In this document: positions 5,389 through 9,038 of the stretch, one piece after another
How positions within the stretch are numbered: the stretch's first letter is position 1
How the letters are laid out: each line of letters begins with the position of its first letter
NCBI GenBank assembly: GCA_017646545.1
Contig: JAGCMI010000094.1
Span: forward strand, 1-9,038
Origin: Oscillospiraceae bacterium
Lineage (GTDB): Bacteria > Bacillota > Clostridia > Oscillospirales > Oscillospiraceae
Reading direction: 5' to 3'
DNA length: 9,038 nt
Position numbers and translations under genes: made by a program
The notes under the pieces: model-generated
What the model was told of the DNA's origin: nothing
Seen by the model: the letters and a program-made list of their open reading frames with translations, nothing else
Database searches by the model: none

Positions 5389-5829
5389 ATGACGGAAAAA
5401 GAATACACAAAACTGGCGCAGGATATGCAGCCCAAATCCCCCGTGGTGAAGGACTGCTTCCATGCGTTTTGGATTGGCGGTCTGATCTGCCTGGTGGGAC
5501 AATTGCTGCTTAATGGCTACGGGGCGCTGGGGATGGCAAAGGAGAATGCATCCACCGCTGCGTCCATGACATTGGTGGCATTGTCGGCTCTGTTGACGGG
5601 TTTGAGCTGGTACGATGATATGGCCAAGCACGCGGGGGCGGGGACACTGGTACCCATCACCGGCTTTGCCAATGCCATTGCTGCGCCGGCTGTAGAATAT
5701 CAAACCGAGGGTTTCGTTTTGGGCGTGGCGGCAAAAATGTTTACCATTGCCGGCCCCGTTATTGTCTACGGCCTATCCGCCGGGGTGGTGTACGGGCTGA
5801 TTTATTGGCTTTACACCAGTGTGATTTGA
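5389..5829 (+). CDS. spoVAC: Stage V sporulation protein AC (SpoVAC)
   Basis: This 146-residue membrane protein belongs to the SpoVAC/SpoVAEb family, part of the SpoVA channel that moves dipicolinic acid into the forespore and releases it at germination. SpoVAC in Bacillus also acts as a mechanosensitive channel. Seen here are the KSPVVKDCFHAFWIGGLICL start (16-35), the signature GAGTLVPITGFANAI (83-97), EGFVLGVAAKMF (107-118) and about four hydrophobic segments. The ATG at 5389 is preferred because GGAGGG lies six bases upstream; an ATG at 5383 directly abuts that site. Usually spoVAC is followed by spoVAD and spoVAE, but here a terminator-like hairpin and an unrelated DUF975 gene follow, so it stands alone. 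A forespore promoter is expected, but only a weak -10-like CATACTT (5344-5350) was noticed. Confidence 0.93.
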   Translation: MTEKEYTKLAQDMQPKSPVVKDCFHAFWIGGLICLVGQLLLNGYGALGMAKENASTAASMTLVALSALLTGLSWYDDMAKHAGAGTLVPITGFANAIAAPAVEYQTEGFVLGVAAKMFTIAGPVIVYGLSAGVVYGLIYWLYTSVI

Positions 5830-5837
5830 AAAAGTAG

Positions 5838-5864
5838 GGGGCTGCTTTGGCAGCCCCTATTTCT
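5838..5864 (+). terminator. Terminator after spoVAC
   Basis: GGGGCTGC (5838-5845) pairs with GCAGCCCC (5850-5857) around a 4-base loop. The following TATTTCTT is a modest T-tract. Its position just after the stop codon makes spoVAC a single-gene transcript. Confidence 0.75.
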
Positions 5865-5921
5865 TGCGCAGATCCTCGGTCGCAATACACCTTCCACCGG
5901 AGAAAGCCCCTCAGAATTTTC

Positions 5922-5950
5922 TTTACAACAAAAAGCAGTTATGATATAAT
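5922..5950 (+). promoter_or_regulatory. Promoter of the DUF975 gene
   Basis: TTTACA (5922-5927), a 17-base spacer and a perfect TATAAT (5945-5950) lie upstream of a strong AGGAGG site. Predicted transcription starts near 5957, giving a very short leader of about 20 nt. Confidence 0.8.
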
Positions 5951-5978
5951 CAATGCATCATAAAAAGGAGGTATGATT

Positions 5979-6560
5979 ATGGATAGAGCAATACTGAAGT
6001 CTGCTGCAAAGCAAGATATCAAGGGCAAAATTGGCATTCTTTTTGCCATTAGCCTGCTGATGAGCCTCATTTCCGGTGCGCTGGCAGGTATCCCCGTGCT
6101 GGGTACCATTGCAGGTCTGATTATTAGCGGTGGCTTTTCTTTGGCATCTGCCAATATTTATTTGGGCGTGAGCAGAGGCATAAAGCCCGAAATCGGTGAT
6201 ATGTTCGGCTATATGAAGCATTGTCTAACCGGCTTCTGCGCCACTTTCCTGATTGGTCTGTTTACCTTCCTGTGGAGCCTGCTGTTGTTCGTCCCCGGTA
6301 TCATCAAGGCTTGCGCCTACTCCCAGACTATGTACATTCTGGCAGATGACCCCAGCATTGGCGCGATGGAAGCCATCAGCCGTTCCAAGGAGATGATGGA
6401 AGGCCATAAGATGGAGTACTTTGTGATGTGCCTGAGCTTCTTTGGTTGGGCAATTTTGGGTGCTTTCACCCTTGGTATCCTCTACATCTGGCTGATTCCC
6501 TACATGGAAACCACCTACGCAAACTTCCACAGAAGCCTCCAGGGCGAGTACATCGGATAA
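5979..6560 (+). CDS. DUF975 family integral membrane protein
   Basis: This 193-residue membrane protein has about five to six hydrophobic segments (roughly 17-35, 38-62, 84-104, 108-121, 147-172). It carries the DUF975 family signature in its second half: LLLFVPGIIKACAYSQTMYI (101-120), a DDPSIGAMEAISRSKEMMEGHK loop (123-144), and FFGWAILGAFTLGILYIWLIPYMETTYANFHR (154-185). Members are widespread in Firmicutes and their biochemical role is unknown. The ATG at 5979 is chosen because GGAGG lies seven bases upstream; the in-frame ATG at 5973 is only one base from that site. The gene has its own promoter and a terminator shared with the converging MATE gene, so neighbours give no functional hint. 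Confidence 0.9.
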   Translation: MDRAILKSAAKQDIKGKIGILFAISLLMSLISGALAGIPVLGTIAGLIISGGFSLASANIYLGVSRGIKPEIGDMFGYMKHCLTGFCATFLIGLFTFLWSLLLFVPGIIKACAYSQTMYILADDPSIGAMEAISRSKEMMEGHKMEYFVMCLSFFGWAILGAFTLGILYIWLIPYMETTYANFHRSLQGEYIG

Positions 6561-6561
6561 T

Positions 6562-6598
6562 AAAAAACTACCGGCATCTCTTGCGAGATGCCGGTTTT
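6562..6598. terminator. Bidirectional terminator between DUF975 and MATE genes
   Basis: ACCGGCATCTC (6570-6580) and GAGATGCCGGT (6585-6595) form a perfect 11-bp stem with loop TTGC. TTTT follows on the plus strand, and on the minus strand six T residues (6567-6562) follow two bases after the stem. It can therefore end both converging transcripts; the minus-strand T-tract is the stronger one. Confidence 0.9.
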
Positions 6599-6600
6599 CA

Positions 6601-7968
6601 TTATTTCATGGCTTTTTGGGCTTCAATGCGGTCAAAATTGTGGATCCAGTCTGCCTTCAGGAAGTAGATGAGGAAGACGATGGAGCTTAAGGTCCAGGTG
6701 AGGGGATAGGCCCAGGAAACGGTGGTCAGCTTGGGGACAAACTGAACCGCAACGGTGATATAGCTCACGCGGATCAAACACCAGCAGGCCAGCATGGTGA
6801 ACATGGGTACGGTGGCCTTGCCTGCGCCGCGCATGATGCCGGCGATGCAGTGAGAGAAGGCCAGCAGGCAGTAGAACAGGCAGATGGTGCGCATATGCTC
6901 CGTGCCGTAGGCGATGGCAGCCTCGGATTTTGCAAAGAAGCCGATCATCTGCGGGGCGAATACATACGACAGTACACCCACAACCTCTGCCATAATCAGC
7001 GAGCAGGCGATGCCGAAGCCCACACCCTTTTTCACCCGGTCATGCTGCTTGGCACCCAGATTTTGTCCCGTAAAGGTGCTCAGACTCTGGCTGAAGCACA
7101 TCACCGGCAGGAAGGCGAAGCCCTCCAACTTGGAGTAAGCACCGCAGCCGTTGACGGCATCCGTGCCGAAAGCGAAGATGTTGGACTGGACTACCACATT
7201 GGCCAGCGCAATCACGGAATTCTGAACCGCAGACGGCAGACCGTAGCGGATGATCTCCTGCAGGCTCTGCCAATGGAATTTGATTTTCCGCAGATACAGC
7301 CGGGCAGACCCTTGGGAGCGCATCAGGTGGATGCAGCACAGCAGGGCGCTGATGCCTTGTGCAATGGTGGTTGCCAGCGCTGCAGAGCCAACACCGAAAC
7401 CCATGACCCCCAAAAACAGCAAATCCAGGACAATATTGATGATGGTGGAGCAAATGAGATAGTACAGTGGATGCTTGCTGTCACCCACAGCATGGTGGAT
7501 ACCCACAAAAATATTGTACAGCACGGTGAAGATGGCGCCGCAGAAATAATAGCGGAAATAGGGGATGGAATATACCATCGTATCTTCGGGAGCGCCCATC
7601 CAGCGGAGAATCACGGGGGTGCAGGTGACACCGGCAATGGTCAGCGCCGTGCCGGTGCAAATGCCAAAGGCGATGGCGGTATGAATGGCTTTGCTGACGG
7701 CCTCGTCATTCTTCGCACCGTAATACCGGGCAATCACCACGCCGGCGCCCATGGCCAAACCGTTGAAGAAGCTGACCATCAGGAAAATCAAAGAACCGGA
7801 GCTGGAAACCGCACCCATGGCGTTGTCGTTAATGAAGAATCCAACACACCATGCATCAAAAGTATTATACAGCTGCTGGAATACCTGACCTAAGAATATG
7901 GGCAGAGCGAAGAGTAAAATCGCTTTCCAAATAGAACCCTCGGTCAAAGAAACTTTCTGTTGATTCAA
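6601..7968 (-). CDS. MATE family multidrug/metabolite efflux transporter
   Basis: This 455-residue protein has about 12 membrane helices in two MatE halves, typical of cation-coupled antiporters that export drugs or metabolites. Family segments seen are LTEGSIWKAILLFALPIFLGQVFQQLYNTFDAWCVGFF (8-45), the NGLAMGAGVVIARYYGAKN loop (69-87), a similar second-half segment IIRYGLPSAVQNSVIALANVVVQSN (about 240-264) and FTGQNLGAKQHDRVKKG. The subgroup looks like the DinF/NorM-like exporters common in clostridia; the substrate cannot be told. The start codon is TTG at 7968, which gives the family's normal N-terminus; a purine-rich AAAGAAG lies about nine bases upstream. An ATG at 7973 opens only a two-codon frame (ATGCTTTGA) that overlaps the TTG. 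The gene has its own promoter and the bidirectional terminator downstream. Confidence 0.94.
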   Translation of the reverse strand: MNQQKVSLTEGSIWKAILLFALPIFLGQVFQQLYNTFDAWCVGFFINDNAMGAVSSSGSLIFLMVSFFNGLAMGAGVVIARYYGAKNDEAVSKAIHTAIAFGICTGTALTIAGVTCTPVILRWMGAPEDTMVYSIPYFRYYFCGAIFTVLYNIFVGIHHAVGDSKHPLYYLICSTIINIVLDLLFLGVMGFGVGSAALATTIAQGISALLCCIHLMRSQGSARLYLRKIKFHWQSLQEIIRYGLPSAVQNSVIALANVVVQSNIFAFGTDAVNGCGAYSKLEGFAFLPVMCFSQSLSTFTGQNLGAKQHDRVKKGVGFGIACSLIMAEVVGVLSYVFAPQMIGFFAKSEAAIAYGTEHMRTICLFYCLLAFSHCIAGIMRGAGKATVPMFTMLACWCLIRVSYITVAVQFVPKLTTVSWAYPLTWTLSSIVFLIYFLKADWIHNFDRIEAQKAMK

Positions 7969-8000
7969 AGCATAACACTTCTTTCTATATAGATATGGAC

Positions 8001-8029
8001 ATTATACCCTTGCCATAGTAAAAGGTCAA
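8001..8029 (-). promoter_or_regulatory. Promoter of the MATE gene
   Basis: On the minus strand TTGACC (8029-8024), a 17-base spacer and a perfect TATAAT (8006-8001) form a strong sigma-A promoter. The predicted start near 7994 leaves a leader of about 26 nt before the TTG start. Confidence 0.85.
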
Positions 8030-8050
8030 GAAGGATCGGTTATAATGCCT

Positions 8051-8085
8051 ATAAAATTTGGGGCGCATCCGTAAGGATACGCCCC
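8051..8085 (-). terminator. Terminator of ychF
   Basis: On the minus strand GGGGCG (8085-8080) and CGCCCC (8065-8060) pair, extended by a T-G pair and ATCC/GGAT around loop TTAC. The tail AAATTTTAT is a modest T-tract. It lies 15 bases beyond the ychF stop codon and upstream of the MATE promoter. Confidence 0.75.
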
Positions 8086-8099
8086 TGCGATCGTTTCGA

Positions 8100-9038
8100 T
8101 TACACATTGAACAGGAAGTTGACGATGTCGCCATCCTTCATCACATATTCCTTGCCTTCGCTGCGAACCTTGCCCTGGCTCTTGGCATTTGCCATGGTGC
8201 CCAGTTCCTTCAGATCCTCAAAAGCGATGACTTCTGCACGGATGAAGCCGCGCTCAAAGTCGGTGTGGATCTTGCCGGCAGCCTGGGGTGCCTTGGTGCC
8301 ACGCTTGATGGTCCATGCGCGGCATTCGTCGGTACCGGCGGTGAGGAAGGAGCACAGACCCAGCAGGGCGTAGCTGGCCTTGATCAGACGATCCAGACCG
8401 GATTCGGCAACACCCAGTTCCTCCATGAACATGGCCTTCTCCTCAGGATCGTCCAGTTCTGCAATATCTGCCTCCAGCTTGGCGCAGATGGGCAGCAGCT
8501 GGCTGCCTTCCGCATCGGCCAGAGCCTTGACAGCCATGTAGTGGCGGTTGCTCTCCGGCTCGTTGACCTCGTTTTCAGCCAGGTTGGCAACATAGATGGT
8601 CTTTTTCAGCGTCAGCAGATCGGAGGTGCCGATGAGGGCACGATCCTCTGCATCATCCGTGTAGGTGCGGGCCAGCTTGCCCTCGTTCAGGTGCTGCAGC
8701 AGACCGGTGAACAGTTCCACCTCGCGGGCGAACTTCTTGTCGCCGCCCTTCATGGCCTTCTGTGCCTTGTCAATGCGGCGCTCCACCATTTCGATGTCGG
8801 CCATCACCAATTCCAGATTGATGATGTCAATGTCACGCAGCGGATCGGTGCTGCCTTCCACATGGGTCACATTGCTGTCCTCGAAGCAGCGAACCACATG
8901 GACGATGGCATCGGTGGTGCGGATGTTGCTCAGGAACTTGTTGCCCAGACCTTCGCCCTTGCTAGCGCCCTTGACCAGACCTGCGATGTCCACGAATTCG
9001 ATGACGGCAGGGGTGGTCTTCTTGGGGGAGTAGAAGTC
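8100..9038 (-). CDS. ychF: YchF/Ola1-type redox-regulated ATPase (N-terminus beyond window)
   Basis: The visible 312 residues are the central and C-terminal parts of YchF, an Obg-related P-loop NTPase that associates with ribosomes and is linked to translation and stress responses. Full YchF is about 365 residues, so about 50 N-terminal residues, including the P-loop, lie to the right of the window. Seen are the G3 region [20 protein letters not shown], then [15 protein letters not shown], a coiled-coil-forming helical insert ([20 protein letters not shown] onwards), the G4 equivalent NLAE, which replaces the NKxD of true GTPases and fits the family's preference for ATP, and a C-terminal TGS domain ending [14 protein letters not shown]. 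The GTG at 8993 is an internal valine codon, because the reading frame continues open to the edge with the family sequence [15 protein letters not shown]. Confidence 0.96.
   Translation of the reverse strand, partial: DFYSPKKTTPAVIEFVDIAGLVKGASKGEGLGNKFLSNIRTTDAIVHVVRCFEDSNVTHVEGSTDPLRDIDIINLELVMADIEMVERRIDKAQKAMKGGDKKFAREVELFTGLLQHLNEGKLARTYTDDAEDRALIGTSDLLTLKKTIYVANLAENEVNEPESNRHYMAVKALADAEGSQLLPICAKLEADIAELDDPEEKAMFMEELGVAESGLDRLIKASYALLGLCSFLTAGTDECRAWTIKRGTKAPQAAGKIHTDFERGFIRAEVIAFEDLKELGTMANAKSQGKVRSEGKEYVMKDGDIVNFLFNV

Noticed and set aside
5865..5921. Possible small gene or RNA between spoVAC and the DUF975 promoter
   Set aside because: The stretch is under 60 bases and shows no start codon with a ribosome site, no stable hairpin and no repeat.
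6850..7893. Open frame of 347 codons on the plus strand opposite the MATE gene
   Set aside because: It is an antisense shadow with a Gln/His/Gly-rich composition and no domain; the MATE protein is full length with its own promoter and terminator.
8991..8993. GTG as the start of ychF
   Set aside because: The frame stays open to the window edge with typical YchF residues, so this is an internal valine codon.
1..9038. CRISPR array, insertion sequence, phage or defence genes
   Set aside because: No spaced direct repeats, transposase, integrase or terminal inverted repeats were seen; the genes are core or common accessory metabolic genes.

Overview
The window looks like chromosomal DNA from an endospore-forming member of the Firmicutes, most likely a gut-type clostridium (class Clostridia, possibly Oscillospiraceae). 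This is an inference. It rests on Gram-positive style TTGaca-17-TATaaT promoters, strong GGAGG ribosome sites, a lipobox lipoprotein, a SpoVA-family sporulation protein, a DUF975 protein, and roughly balanced GC content. I saw no mobile element, CRISPR array, tRNA or rRNA.

Layout. Positions 1-781 (minus) hold the N-terminal half of a GH29 alpha-L-fucosidase that runs off the left edge. Facing away from it, across a divergent promoter region, is a small lipoprotein gene (962-1318) with a perfect 10-bp inverted repeat at its predicted transcript start. Next comes a vitamin B12 unit: promoter, cobalamin riboswitch (about 1436-1623), a terminator as expression platform, a membrane-anchored DUF4430 protein (1739-2143) and an overlapping ECF-transporter S component (2115-2639). 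Together these suggest capture and import of cobalamin or a related corrinoid, using ECF energising subunits encoded elsewhere.

Positions 2696-5343 form a ferrous-iron uptake unit: feoA, feoB and a 56-residue FeoB-associated Cys-rich membrane protein. Its control region is unusually rich. A dyad encloses the -35 box, two abutting palindromes lie at the predicted start site, a related near-palindrome lies just upstream of feoB, and a small terminator-like hairpin separates feoA from feoB.

Then follow a solitary spoVAC gene (5389-5829), a DUF975 membrane protein (5979-6560), a convergent MATE-family exporter on the minus strand (6601-7968) that shares a bidirectional terminator with the DUF975 gene, and most of ychF (8100-9038, minus), cut at the right edge so that its P-loop lies outside the window.

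Every gene family here is recognisable. The less ordinary material is regulatory: the feo control region with its internal hairpin, the start-site inverted repeat before the lipoprotein, the B12-controlled DUF4430/ECF pair, and the isolated spoVAC.
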